This document shows positions 1 to 8,056 of a stretch of 32,774 bases of DNA, piece after piece. Under the pieces are notes generated by a model that saw nothing but the letters and a program-made list of their open reading frames with translations, made no database searches and was not told the origin of the DNA. Numbering within the stretch: position 1 is the first letter of the stretch; each line of letters starts with the position of its first letter. The position numbers and the translations under genes were made by a program. The DNA is from JBAVQS01 sp049694275 (GTDB lineage: Bacteria > Chloroflexota > Anaerolineae > UBA4142 > SHND01): NCBI GenBank assembly GCA_049694275.1, contig JBAVQS010000240.1, positions 1 to 32,774 on the forward strand, given 5' to 3'.

Positions 1-132
1 GCTCGCCCATTGAACTCGCCCAGGCCCGTGTGCTAACTAGCAATGGGTTACAATCCGAAGAACAACAGAGGATAAAAAAGCGCGACTCATCCGATCCATC
101 ACGCGTTGGGCCGATTATAGCACCAATCGTGA
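1..132. other. Upstream intergenic segment, no gene recognised
   Basis: No open frame with recognisable protein, no tRNA and no clear terminator was seen here. The window starts inside this region, so the end of an upstream gene may lie just outside. Confidence 0.4.
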
Positions 133-172
133 GTGTTTGACAAAAACCTTACCAGGCAAAAGGAGAGTACTT

Positions 173-201
173 TTGGAAACGGTACGACTATGGTATACAA
201 T
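173..201 (+). promoter_or_regulatory. Predicted folC promoter (TTGGAA-N17-TACAAT)
   Basis: A -35-like TTGGAA at 173-178 is separated by 17 bp from TACAAT at 196-201. Transcription would start near 208, just before the ATG at 211, so the mRNA would have almost no leader. This is inferred from consensus spacing only. Confidence 0.45.
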
Positions 202-210
202 GCACAATTG

Positions 211-1572
211 ATGCCTATTCAGACCTACCAGGAGGCGCTCGATTGGCTGTATGGCTTTGTCCGGTTTGACGAAAACCGCAAGCATATTGCAGGCGGGGGG
301 GACCTCTCACGCATGGCCCGGTTGTTGGACCGGATGGGCGCACCCCACACCCGCTACCCCTCAATCATTATTGCAGGCACCAAGGGCAAAGGCTCGACGG
401 CGGCGATGCTGGCGAGCATGCTCCGCGCGTCGGGTTACCGCACCGGCCTGTACACCTCGCCGCATCTTCACACCTTTCGCGAGCGCATCCGCGTTGACGA
501 CGAGTTGATTACGCGGCCGCAGATTATCGCGGGCGCGCAGCGGTTGGAGAAGCTCACGCCCGAGTTCCCGGATGCTATCTGGTTCGAGCTCGTCACCGCG
601 CTGGCATTTGAATATTTCGCGCAGCAGCAGGTGAACGTGGCAGTGTTAGAGGTGGGATTGGGCGGAAGGCTTGACGCGACGAATGTGGTCAGCCCACGCG
701 TCGCGGTCATTACCTCCATCTCGTACGATCACATCGAGGTGCTCGGCGCGACGCTCCCGGCGATTGCCCGCGAAAAGGCGGGGATTATCAAGCCGGTGAC
801 GCCGGTGGTTTCTGCGCCGCAGGCGCCGGAGGCGCTTGCGGTAATCGAGGCAGTTGCGCTGGAAAAGGGTGCGCCGCTGATCCTGGTAGGACGGGATTGG
901 AGATGGGAATCGATTTCGGCCGGAGTGGATGGGCAGCGGTTTCAGGTCGAGCCAGTCTTGACTGGTGCGGGTAAAGGGCCGGAGAGCGAAGCGTACGTGT
1001 TCGAGATGCCGCTGGCGGGCCCGCATCAATTGTTCAATGCGACAACGGCGCTGGCGACCGCGTTTGAACTGCGCCGGCAGGGATGGCGATTAGGCGATGC
1101 CGAGATGAAAAGGGGCATGGCGACCGTGCAGTGGCCGGCCCGGTTCGAGGTCCTGGACCGTGCGCCGTTGACAGTCGCGGACGGGGCACACAACCGCGCA
1201 TCAGCGCGCGAGCTGGCCAATGCCCTCGTTACACTCCTCCCAGGGCGACGCGTCCACCTGATTTTCGGAGCGTCGAGCGACAAGGATATTGCCGGGATGT
1301 TTGCAGAACTGTTACCACACGCCGCCACGCTCATCCTGACGCACTCGCATCACCTGCGCGCCGCGGCGCCGGGCCGGCTGGCGGAACTGGCCGCGCTGTT
1401 TCACATCCCGGTTCTTCAGACGGAAAATGTTGCCCAGGCACTTGCCGCGGCGCGGCAACAAGTGATAGGCAATGAGGTAATCGGTATTACCGGCTCGCTC
1501 TTTGTGGCCGCCGAGGCGCGAGCGCTCATCCTGGCTGAAAGAGGAACGCCCGTCGAGACAGACGAAGACTAG
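211..1572 (+). CDS. folC: Bifunctional folylpolyglutamate synthase / dihydrofolate synthase
   Basis: A Mur-ligase-like cytoplasmic enzyme that adds glutamate to dihydropteroate or tetrahydrofolate using ATP, making and retaining folate cofactors. Visible motifs, numbered from the ATG at 211, are the P-loop GTKGKGS at residues 56-62, the LEVGLGGRLDATN motif, the SYDHIEVLG...REKAGIIKP metal and lysine region, and VADGAHN in the C-terminal domain. The 453 residues fit the family. The frame is open from a GTG at 133 and has an ATG at 190. I chose ATG 211 because family-like sequence starts there and the predicted -10 ends at 201. The purine-rich AGGAGAG at 161-167 is not suitably spaced from any in-frame start. 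ychF follows after 14 bp, so the two may share a transcript. The start is less certain than the function. Confidence 0.93.
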   Translation: MPIQTYQEALDWLYGFVRFDENRKHIAGGGDLSRMARLLDRMGAPHTRYPSIIIAGTKGKGSTAAMLASMLRASGYRTGLYTSPHLHTFRERIRVDDELITRPQIIAGAQRLEKLTPEFPDAIWFELVTALAFEYFAQQQVNVAVLEVGLGGRLDATNVVSPRVAVITSISYDHIEVLGATLPAIAREKAGIIKPVTPVVSAPQAPEALAVIEAVALEKGAPLILVGRDWRWESISAGVDGQRFQVEPVLTGAGKGPESEAYVFEMPLAGPHQLFNATTALATAFELRRQGWRLGDAEMKRGMATVQWPARFEVLDRAPLTVADGAHNRASARELANALVTLLPGRRVHLIFGASSDKDIAGMFAELLPHAATLILTHSHHLRAAAPGRLAELAALFHIPVLQTENVAQALAAARQQVIGNEVIGITGSLFVAAEARALILAERGTPVETDED

Positions 1573-1586
1573 AAATTGGAGATGGT

Positions 1587-2675
1587 ATGCAAATAGGGAT
1601 TATTGGACTACCGACCAGCGGCAAGACGACGATTTTTAACGCCCTAACACGGGGGACGGCGCCGGTCGAGGCCTTTTCTTCAGGCAAATTAGAGATTCAT
1701 ACGGCAAGCATCGGCGTGCCGGATGCGCGGATCGATATCTTGACAGGGATGTACAAGCCGCGCAAGACAATCCACGCGCAGGTGCAGTATAACGACATTG
1801 GCGGGCTGGCACGCGGCATCGGGGAAAAGGGGGGGCTGGATGGAAGTCTACTGAACCAGATCGTCCAGAACGATGCGCTCGTCATGGTGGTTCGCGCGTT
1901 TGAGGATGCCAACATCCCGCACCTAGACGGGAGCGTCAATCCAGCGCGCGACCTGGAGAACCTCAACACCGAGCTCATCCTCTCGGACCTCGGCGTCGTC
2001 GAACGGCGAATCGAACGGGTCAAGACGAGCATCACCAAGGGGGGCGGGACGCCAGCCGACCGTGAGGGATTCAAGCAGGAGCTAGCTCTGCTGGAGAGAT
2101 TCCGCGAGACGCTGGAAAACGGCAAAGTGCTGCGCGACCTGGACGTGAGCGCGACCGAGCTCAAGCCGGTTCGCGGCATGGCGCTCACAACTATCAAGCC
2201 CACCCTGGTGGTACTGAACGCGGGCGAGCAGACTGTGGACCCAAGCAAACTCGTTGGTTACGACCATCAAAAGACAATCCTGGTAACACTGCAGGGCAAA
2301 CTGGAAATGGAACTGGCGCAGATGTCCGAGACGGAGGCGAAAGAGTTCCTGGCAGAATTTGGCATCCAGGAGCCGAGCTTGCCGCGCATGATCCGCCTGT
2401 CGTACAACCTGCTCGGGATGCACGCGTTCTTTACGGTCGGCGAGGACGAGGTACGCGCGTGGACCATCCCCGTGGGCGCGACGGCGGTCGAGGCAGCAGG
2501 GACGATTCATACAGACCTGGCGCGCGGCTTTATCCGCGCGGAGGTGATCGCCTATACGGACCTGATCGCGGCGGGGAGCATGGCCGAAGCGAAAAAGCGC
2601 GGGACGCTCCGGTTGGAGGGAAAAGAGTATCTCGTCAAGGACGGAGATATCCTGAATATTCGCTTTTCGATTTGA
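1587..2675 (+). CDS. ychF: YchF/OLA1-family ribosome-associated ATPase
   Basis: A P-loop protein of the Obg-related OLA1/YchF group, which prefers ATP to GTP and binds ribosomes; its role is linked to translation and stress. Seen: G1 motif GLPTSGKTT at residues 7-15 (the family more often has GLPNVGKST), DIGGLARG as the G3 region, NAGE in place of the GTPase NKxD motif (the NxxE form is the hallmark of YchF), and a C-terminal TGS domain ending LVKDGDILNIRFSI. The 362-residue length matches the family. The ATG is preceded by GGAG with about 6 bp spacing. The gene lies 14 bp after folC and converges on the DUF2723 gene; an insertion sequence now separates the two. Confidence 0.95.
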   Translation: MQIGIIGLPTSGKTTIFNALTRGTAPVEAFSSGKLEIHTASIGVPDARIDILTGMYKPRKTIHAQVQYNDIGGLARGIGEKGGLDGSLLNQIVQNDALVMVVRAFEDANIPHLDGSVNPARDLENLNTELILSDLGVVERRIERVKTSITKGGGTPADREGFKQELALLERFRETLENGKVLRDLDVSATELKPVRGMALTTIKPTLVVLNAGEQTVDPSKLVGYDHQKTILVTLQGKLEMELAQMSETEAKEFLAEFGIQEPSLPRMIRLSYNLLGMHAFFTVGEDEVRAWTIPVGATAVEAAGTIHTDLARGFIRAEVIAYTDLIAAGSMAEAKKRGTLRLEGKEYLVKDGDILNIRFSI

Positions 2676-2707
2676 TGCGCGGGGCGAGCCACTCCCACGG
2701 GCGGGCG

Positions 2708-2718
2708 ACCACAAGGAT
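2708..2718. repeat. Target-site duplication, left copy
   Basis: ACCACAAGGAT, 11 bp, lies immediately outside the left inverted repeat and is repeated exactly at 4209-4219. Duplications of 10-13 bp are usual for IS4-family insertion. Confidence 0.93.
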
Positions 2719-2756
2719 ATCTGTCATAGGTTAGCGTAATCGACACCATGTCAAAT
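2719..2756. repeat. IS4-family terminal inverted repeat, left in window
   Basis: It begins ATCTGTCATAGGTTAGCGTA and ends at TGTCAAAT; the reverse complement is at 4171-4208. The transposase stop codon (2757-2759) directly abuts this repeat. Read outward it contains TTGACA, a possible -35 box. Confidence 0.92.
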
Positions 2757-4115
2757 CTACGGTAGAGGTGGTGCCGGGGTAGCCAGTAACGCCTGCACTT
2801 GCGCCACAAGCGTCGGATCGCGCCCCGGGCGCAGCCGTTTCACGACGCCTAAATCGCGATTCCGCGGCTCCGCAAAATAAGTCGCGGCAGTGCCCGCATC
2901 GCCGTGCTGTTGCGCTTGGGCATAATAATACAACGAGCGCGAAACCATTTCCACGGAGATGCGATTCACGGGTAATTGCAATACGGCGGCGACGTCCACA
3001 CAGAGATCAATGAGCATCGCATAGTAGAGCCAGGTGGCCCACACTTGCAACTGCACGCCATTCAGGCTGCCGACCCATATGTAGGCCAAGCCTAACAAGC
3101 GTTTGACTTGCAAGAAGGCCATTTCGATCTGCCAGCGCTGCTCATACAGCGCTACCACTTCGACCACGCTCAATTGCTGCGGATCCAGCACATTGGTCAA
3201 ATACTGCCGCCACTGGTTGGTCACATACACTTCAATCAACCGCACCGGGTGCTGGGAGGGATTGCTCCGATATTTGCCCAGATGCACGAGTTGATCGCGG
3301 ACGCCGGGTTGCTGCAGGAGGATCTTTTCAATGGTGAAGCTGGTTTTGGCCCGGCAGCGGGTCGCAAAGGAAATGCCCTGCGCCCACAAAGCGTCAAAGA
3401 ACGTAAAGGCAAAATACCCCAAGTCGAAGACCAGCAAGCTATTTTCGGGGAGCCATTGCAACACCTCGGGTAAAAAGGCCTTGTCATTCGCCTGGGAATC
3501 TTCGGCAAACCAAATCTTGGCAGGCAAATGTGTAAACAGATCGCAGAGCACCACCAGGTGTCCGGCCAACGGTGCCGCCGGGTTTTCCTGCAAGGCGTGG
3601 AGTTTGCGGAAGAGGGCATCGAGGGTACTGCCATCCAAGGCATAACAGGCGCTAAAGCGTGGGGGCACGCCGGCCAAGCCCGCTGGCACGGGGAGCGTTT
3701 GGCCCACCCTGCGCGCCGGCAAGGTGGCCAAGACGGTGATCAGGATACGCTCGAACAGTTCTGCGGGAAAAGTCAGCAACCGCTCGCTGAGGGCGGGCTG
3801 GCTCACCTGGGTGGGCTCCGCCCACAAAATGCGCTCCCGGGCGAGCAGGCGTTGCAGTTCACAGACGCCGGGCAGGTGCCGCCAGAGCAGCGCCAGCATC
3901 GCTGCCACCATGACCGGCAAGGTGAGAATGCGATTACGCAAGCCGAGTGCGTGGTAATGTCCGATTTCCGCAAAGACGGCTGGCTTGACCAACTCGTTCA
4001 GGCGTTGCTCGATTTCGGCATCCGTCGGTGCGGGCGTCTGGCGACGCCGAATATGATCGGGATTATCATGTGCCGCTTTATGTCGATTATTAATGTGCGG
4101 AGTGGGTTCAGGCAT
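2757..4115 (-). CDS. IS4-family DDE transposase
   Basis: A cut-and-paste transposase of the DDE/RNase H fold that mobilises the surrounding element. Candidate catalytic residues are the Asp in YALDGSTLDAL, the Asp in LLVFDLGYFAF, and the Glu in the YEQRWQIEMAFLQVK stretch. That stretch fits the Y-x2-R-x3-E-x6-K signature that defines IS4-type transposases. The 452-residue frame is uninterrupted and its N-terminus carries an IS4-like helical region. It fills the element almost end to end, stopping right at the inverted repeat. No second cargo gene is present. The exact IS4 subgroup cannot be set without database comparison. Confidence 0.93.
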   Translation of the reverse strand: MPEPTPHINNRHKAAHDNPDHIRRRQTPAPTDAEIEQRLNELVKPAVFAEIGHYHALGLRNRILTLPVMVAAMLALLWRHLPGVCELQRLLARERILWAEPTQVSQPALSERLLTFPAELFERILITVLATLPARRVGQTLPVPAGLAGVPPRFSACYALDGSTLDALFRKLHALQENPAAPLAGHLVVLCDLFTHLPAKIWFAEDSQANDKAFLPEVLQWLPENSLLVFDLGYFAFTFFDALWAQGISFATRCRAKTSFTIEKILLQQPGVRDQLVHLGKYRSNPSQHPVRLIEVYVTNQWRQYLTNVLDPQQLSVVEVVALYEQRWQIEMAFLQVKRLLGLAYIWVGSLNGVQLQVWATWLYYAMLIDLCVDVAAVLQLPVNRISVEMVSRSLYYYAQAQQHGDAGTAATYFAEPRNRDLGVVKRLRPGRDPTLVAQVQALLATPAPPLP

Positions 4116-4170
4116 GCCCGGATCGTATCACAGCGCTAAGCATTACGTCATTTTGCCTGCCCGCACCCAT

Positions 4171-4208
4171 ATTTGACAAATCGTTGACTACGCTAACCTA
4201 TGACAGAT
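4171..4208. repeat. IS4-family terminal inverted repeat, right in window
   Basis: This is the inverted partner of 2719-2756. It lies upstream of the transposase start on the minus strand and contains outward-facing TTGACA (4173-4178) and TTGACT (4184-4189) boxes. Confidence 0.92.
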
Positions 4209-4219
4209 ACCACAAGGAT
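4209..4219. repeat. Target-site duplication, right copy
   Basis: ACCACAAGGAT is identical to 2708-2718 and directly adjoins the right inverted repeat. Confidence 0.93.
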
Positions 4220-4224
4220 CGCCC

Positions 4225-5730
4225 CTACTTGCGCGCGGTGACGCAGTACATACCGTTATAGCTGGTGTAGTTGTAAGCGTTGAGAGCAGGGCTGGAGGGA
4301 GAGAAACAGATGGTCCGGTTCGTGGCCATCGCAGCATCGACAATCGATTCGGCGCGCCGGGTTACATCGTCCGTCCACTGCACCGGCTGAAAGGATTCGG
4401 CTGCCATCTGGTATTGGACCTCGCGGTAATACCAGTCAAATTGGAGCAGGCCCTGGCTCACGATAACCACGCGCGTCTGCGCGGGCACGATTACCTGACG
4501 ATAATAAGTCACCGCAAAGAGGGCATTGTCCCCATCGGCAAAGAGCACGGCCGAGTGGGGCGTCGGGTCGATGATGCTCCTGGCGTAATTCATCGCATCC
4601 TGGTCGCCGGAGAGGTCCATGTTCGAATAGTTGGCGATGAGATTATAGACCGGCAGGATCGCCAACAGCGCCACCACGCCCCAGCGCAGCGGCGCGGCGC
4701 GCAGTTGGGCAACCAGATCCGCCGCGCCCACCATCAGCCACAACAGAACAACTGCAAAAGCATAAAGCAGATAGACATAGGAATCGACCGAGACATAGAC
4801 GATGGCGTAGACGGTCACCAGGAAAGCGCTCAACCCGAGCGCCAGCGCCAGGCGACCCCGGTCCTGCACTAGCCGCCAGAGACCCCACAGCGCCAGCCCG
4901 AGACCGACCGGCGTGAACTGGTCAAAGAGGAGCCGCGCGGTGTACTGAACCCGCGAGAGGGCATCGCCCAGACTCTCGTTCAAGAAATAGGAACGATACG
5001 GTCCACCCGTCACCTCCCACATAAACCCGTCGAGCGTACTTGCATTGCCCCAATTGACCGGCGGGTGCGCCAGCGCCCGGAGCGGGAGATAGGCATAGAA
5101 GAGGAGAGGCGCAAGCACCAGCAATCCGGCGCGCCAATCGCGCTGGGTAGGCTTGAGCACCAGCCATGCGCCCGGCAGGAAAAAGATAATCGAGAGGTGG
5201 TGCGCCAGCCCAAGGCCAAGCGCGGCGGCCGCAATCGGGATCCGCTTGGGATGGTCGGATACCATCGCCCAGAGCAGAATGGCCACAAACACCAGGCCAA
5301 GCGTATAGACTTCGACGATCGTTGCCTGCGACCAGAGCGCAGGCGCGAGGGCAAAGCCAAGCGCGGCCAACGGCGCAATCCAAACCATGAACGGGTTAGA
5401 ACGAAGGGGCGCAAGCAGGGTTGCGCCGGCGCGAGCCAAAATCCAGACGGCGACCGCCCCACAGAATGCGACAAACAGCCCTACTCCCCGGGCCGGTTCG
5501 ACGAAAGGAAAATGAGCGAACAGGCTACTGATGAGGGTAAAAAGCGGATACCCCGGCGGATGAGGAATGCCGAGGGTAAATGCCGCCGTCACCAGGTCCC
5601 CGCTGTCCGCGCCGTTGTGCTTCCAGGTGATCGTCGGGGCAAGCGTCAGGAGATAGACCACCAGGGCGACCAGGCTGGCGGCCGCCGGCATCAGCACAAC
5701 GTATTGTTTCTGTTTTGGTATTTTAGACAT
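4225..5730 (-). CDS. DUF2723 family polytopic membrane protein (putative glycosyltransferase)
   Basis: An integral membrane protein of 501 residues. After a short basic N-terminus and a first hydrophobic helix it carries the DUF2723 signature LAPTITWKHNGADSGDLVTAA followed by TLGIPHPPGYPLF. The acidic D-S-G-D cluster resembles the acidic loop of GT-C-type glycosyltransferases. Many further hydrophobic segments follow, with a mainly non-membrane C-terminal part of about 120 residues. DUF2723 is related to TMEM260 (O-mannosyltransferase), so transfer of a lipid-linked sugar is a reasonable but unproven role. ATG 5730 overlaps the end of the upstream phosphohexomutase gene by 8 bp, which implies translational coupling. 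A longer frame to 5811 lies entirely inside that gene and was rejected. The pairing with a sugar-phosphate mutase supports a glycan role. Confidence 0.85.
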   Translation of the reverse strand: MSKIPKQKQYVVLMPAAASLVALVVYLLTLAPTITWKHNGADSGDLVTAAFTLGIPHPPGYPLFTLISSLFAHFPFVEPARGVGLFVAFCGAVAVWILARAGATLLAPLRSNPFMVWIAPLAALGFALAPALWSQATIVEVYTLGLVFVAILLWAMVSDHPKRIPIAAAALGLGLAHHLSIIFFLPGAWLVLKPTQRDWRAGLLVLAPLLFYAYLPLRALAHPPVNWGNASTLDGFMWEVTGGPYRSYFLNESLGDALSRVQYTARLLFDQFTPVGLGLALWGLWRLVQDRGRLALALGLSAFLVTVYAIVYVSVDSYVYLLYAFAVVLLWLMVGAADLVAQLRAAPLRWGVVALLAILPVYNLIANYSNMDLSGDQDAMNYARSIIDPTPHSAVLFADGDNALFAVTYYRQVIVPAQTRVVIVSQGLLQFDWYYREVQYQMAAESFQPVQWTDDVTRRAESIVDAAMATNRTICFSPSSPALNAYNYTSYNGMYCVTARK

Positions 5731-7171
5731 GACCGTTATGGAGTGTGTCAGATAGAGCAACGCCGTACTGGATGAGCGCATCAACCTCGGCATGCGAGCG
5801 CGCTTCGGCATAGACGCGCAACACCGGCTCGGTGCCGGAGGGGCGGATCAAGAGCCAGCCGCCGTTCTCGAACAGATATTTGACCCCATCCAGGTCGTTA
5901 ATCGAGATGACGCGCAATCCGGCAATCGACTGGGGCGCATCCTCGACCAGGCGGCGCACAAGTTCTGCTTTGGAAAAGGGCGCGGTGTGCAGGTCATTAC
6001 GCGCATAATAGAAAGGCCCTAGATCAGCGAGCAGGTCCTGGACGAGGACATGCAGCGGCTGGCGCTTTTTGGACATGATCTCGAGCAGGAACAGGCCCAT
6101 CAGGATGCCATCGCCCATCGGTACATGCCCGCGAATGGTAATGCCGCCGCTCTCTTCGCCGCCGATGAGAACGTCGTTTGTCGCCATCAGGTCGGCGATG
6201 TGGTTGAACCCGACTGGCGTCTCGTGGACAGGCAAGTTATAACGCTGTGCTAAAAGATTGATCATCTGCGTAGTGGAGATCGTCTTGACGACCTCGCCGC
6301 GCAAGCCGCGGTCCTGCACAAGATAGCGGAGGACCAGACTAAAGATGACATGTGGGTCGATAAACACTCCCTCCGCATCAACCGCGCCGATCCGGTCGGC
6401 ATCCCCATCCGTCGCCAGGCCAATATCGGAATGATGATCGCGCACAGCGGCGACGAGCGCGCTGAGATAGCGCTCAATCGGCTCGGGGTGAATACCGCCG
6501 AACCCAGGGTTGAGCTCGCCGCGAATTTCGAGTGTCTCGCAGCCGGAGGCAGTGAGGATAGACCGGAGATAGCCGCGCCCGGCCCCGTACATCGGATCGA
6601 CGACGACGTGCCAGCCCCCCTCGGCGACCAGCTTGAGGTCCACGAGTTTTTGGATGTGCTCGAAATAGATGGGAAAAAAATTGAGCCGGGTAATGGCGTG
6701 GGCCTTTTTCGCCTCGTCATAATCGCGCTGTTTCGGCGGGCGACCACGGTCCAGATTGTCCGCGAGGAACTTTTCCACGCGCCGAGTCTCTGCAGTCGGC
6801 GCCGAAGCGCCCATCGCCGATTTCAGCTTGATCCCGCTATAGCGCGGCGGATTGTGGCTTGCCGTAATCATGATCCCCGCCCGCGCGTGCAACGCCTGCA
6901 CGGCGTACGACACTACCGGCGTCGGACAGTCCGCCCGGCTGAGGACGACAGGGAGACCATTACCGGCGAGGATCTCGGCAACCGCAATCGCAAAGCGGTC
7001 CGATAAAAAACGGGTATCGAAACCGATCACAACGGGTGCATCCTCGACAAATTGGTCACGGCCGTCGTTCAAATAATCGGCAATCGCCTGCGCGACCAGG
7101 CGCACATTATCAAAAGTGAATTCTTCGCCAATGATGGCCCGCCAGCCATCCGTACCAAAATGGATTGTCAT
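5723..7171 (-). CDS. Phosphoglucomutase/phosphomannomutase family enzyme (alpha-D-phosphohexomutase)
   Basis: A cytoplasmic enzyme that interconverts hexose 1- and 6-phosphates through a phosphoserine, feeding nucleotide-sugar synthesis. All four family loops are visible: TASHNPP with the catalytic Ser at residue 105, the Mg-binding DGDADRIG, the sugar-binding GGEESGGITIRGH, and the phosphate-binding RPSGTEPVLRVYAEA near the C-terminus. The N-terminal FGTDGWRAIIG is typical. The 482 residues fit the PgcA-like group. Substrate choice (glucose, mannose or both) cannot be read from the motifs. It has its own predicted promoter at 7287-7315 and overlaps the DUF2723 membrane glycosyltransferase-like gene, so its product may supply that pathway. 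Confidence 0.93.
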   Translation of the reverse strand: MTIHFGTDGWRAIIGEEFTFDNVRLVAQAIADYLNDGRDQFVEDAPVVIGFDTRFLSDRFAIAVAEILAGNGLPVVLSRADCPTPVVSYAVQALHARAGIMITASHNPPRYSGIKLKSAMGASAPTAETRRVEKFLADNLDRGRPPKQRDYDEAKKAHAITRLNFFPIYFEHIQKLVDLKLVAEGGWHVVVDPMYGAGRGYLRSILTASGCETLEIRGELNPGFGGIHPEPIERYLSALVAAVRDHHSDIGLATDGDADRIGAVDAEGVFIDPHVIFSLVLRYLVQDRGLRGEVVKTISTTQMINLLAQRYNLPVHETPVGFNHIADLMATNDVLIGGEESGGITIRGHVPMGDGILMGLFLLEIMSKKRQPLHVLVQDLLADLGPFYYARNDLHTAPFSKAELVRRLVEDAPQSIAGLRVISINDLDGVKYLFENGGWLLIRPSGTEPVLRVYAEARSHAEVDALIQYGVALSDTLHNGHV

Positions 7172-7286
7172 CTTTTCTCTTTCGTCGTGATCCAGGCCTT
7201 ACTGCCTGGCATGCAATGTTTTTCACTCGCGAAAAGTGCTGGTTCATAATGATGGATCTTGAGGCTCAAACAACATGAGCGTGCGC

Positions 7287-7315
7287 ATTATAGTCTGGAT
7301 GGACAGGGGAAGCAA
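7287..7315 (-). promoter_or_regulatory. Predicted phosphohexomutase promoter (TTGCTT-N17-TATAAT)
   Basis: On the minus strand TTGCTT (7315-7310) is 17 bp from a perfect TATAAT (7292-7287). The leader would be about 110 nt and includes a small hairpin CCAGGC/GCCTGG (7192-7209). It lies back-to-back with the maf promoter. Confidence 0.6.
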
Positions 7316-7324
7316 ACGACTCGT

Positions 7325-7352
7325 TTGACAAGCTGTCTCGCGTTGTTATAAT
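7325..7352 (+). promoter_or_regulatory. Predicted maf promoter (TTGACA-N16-TATAAT)
   Basis: A perfect TTGACA at 7325-7330 and a perfect TATAAT at 7347-7352 are 16 bp apart. The maf ATG at 7364 is only 11 nt beyond the -10 box, predicting a leader of roughly 5 nt. Confidence 0.8.
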
Positions 7353-7363
7353 GGCACGAATAC

Positions 7364-8032
7364 ATGCTTACGCTTGAAACGTTACTCGCCTCTGCCTCGC
7401 CGCGCCGGCGCGCACTGCTTCGCCTGCTCAATATTCCCTATGCGGTCTGCTCGACTGACATCGACGAAACTCCGTTACCCAGCGAGACCGCGCCCGAGAT
7501 GGTCACGCGCTTGAGCCGGCGCAAAGCGGAGACAGCGCGCGGGGATAACCGGGATGCGCTCATTATCGCTTGTGACACGACCGTCGAACTGGACGGGCAA
7601 ATCTATGGCAAACCGACGGACCCGGATGATGCACGGCGGATATTGCGCACGCTGCGCGGCCGCGCCCACTCGGTCTACGGCGGGGTGACGGTGGCCTTCC
7701 CGCCAAGCATGGGGCAAGAGTTTGAGACGTTCGTCGTTCGCACACGCGTCTGGATGCGCAACTATACGGAGGCCGAGATCGAGGCCTATGTCAGCAGCGG
7801 CGATCCCATGGACAAGGCGGCTGCCTATGCCGTTCAGCATCCACTTTTCCGTCCGGTCGAGCGCATGGACGGATGCTTTGCCAATGTAATGGGCTTGTCG
7901 CTTTGCCGGCTCCACAGCACGCTCGCGCCCCATGTCTCCATGCCGCAGCCCGACATCGAGTGCTACTTGCACCTGGAGGAAAACTGCACGGTGGCCCGGC
8001 TTGTCGCCGCAGGCGCGGTTGCCGGCGCCTGA
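7364..8032 (+). CDS. maf: Maf-family nucleoside triphosphate pyrophosphatase
   Basis: A cytoplasmic house-cleaning pyrophosphatase that hydrolyses non-canonical or modified (d)NTPs to monophosphates; the family was first linked to septum inhibition. Seen: N-terminal LASASPRRRALL (substrate-binding Ser and Arg), DIDE, the ACDTTVELDG stretch with the putative catalytic Asp, GKP, YGGVTV, and KAAAYAVQ followed by CFANVMGLSL. The 222 residues are slightly longer than most Maf proteins because of about 25 extra C-terminal residues. No Shine-Dalgarno sequence is possible in the very short predicted leader. The gene stops 24 bp before the pcrA ATG, so the two are probably co-transcribed. Confidence 0.9.
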   Translation: MLTLETLLASASPRRRALLRLLNIPYAVCSTDIDETPLPSETAPEMVTRLSRRKAETARGDNRDALIIACDTTVELDGQIYGKPTDPDDARRILRTLRGRAHSVYGGVTVAFPPSMGQEFETFVVRTRVWMRNYTEAEIEAYVSSGDPMDKAAAYAVQHPLFRPVERMDGCFANVMGLSLCRLHSTLAPHVSMPQPDIECYLHLEENCTVARLVAAGAVAGA

Positions 8033-8056
8033 ACCTTGTTGAATCTAAAATCTGCA

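Larger units (their letters stand above)
2719..4208 (-). mobile_element. Complete IS4-family insertion sequence (1490 bp)
   Basis: The element has terminal inverted repeats at 2719-2756 and 4171-4208. The outer 20 bp (2719-2738 and 4189-4208) are identical in inverted orientation, and most of the inner 18 positions also match. It is flanked by identical 11-bp direct repeats and carries one intact transposase gene on the minus strand. Intact termini, duplication and reading frame suggest recent insertion and possible activity. It sits between the 3' ends of two convergent genes and so disrupts no coding sequence. Before insertion, the flanks would have formed GGGCGA-N9-TCGCCC, a possible stem-loop. 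Confidence 0.95.

Noticed and set aside
161..167. AGGAGAG as the folC ribosome binding site
   Set aside because: No in-frame start codon lies at a workable distance; the nearest, ATG 190, is 22 nt away.
133..210. Longer folC start at GTG 133 or ATG 190
   Set aside because: The extra residues are not family-like, no properly spaced Shine-Dalgarno sequence serves them, and the predicted -10 box lies at 196-201. They cannot be fully excluded.
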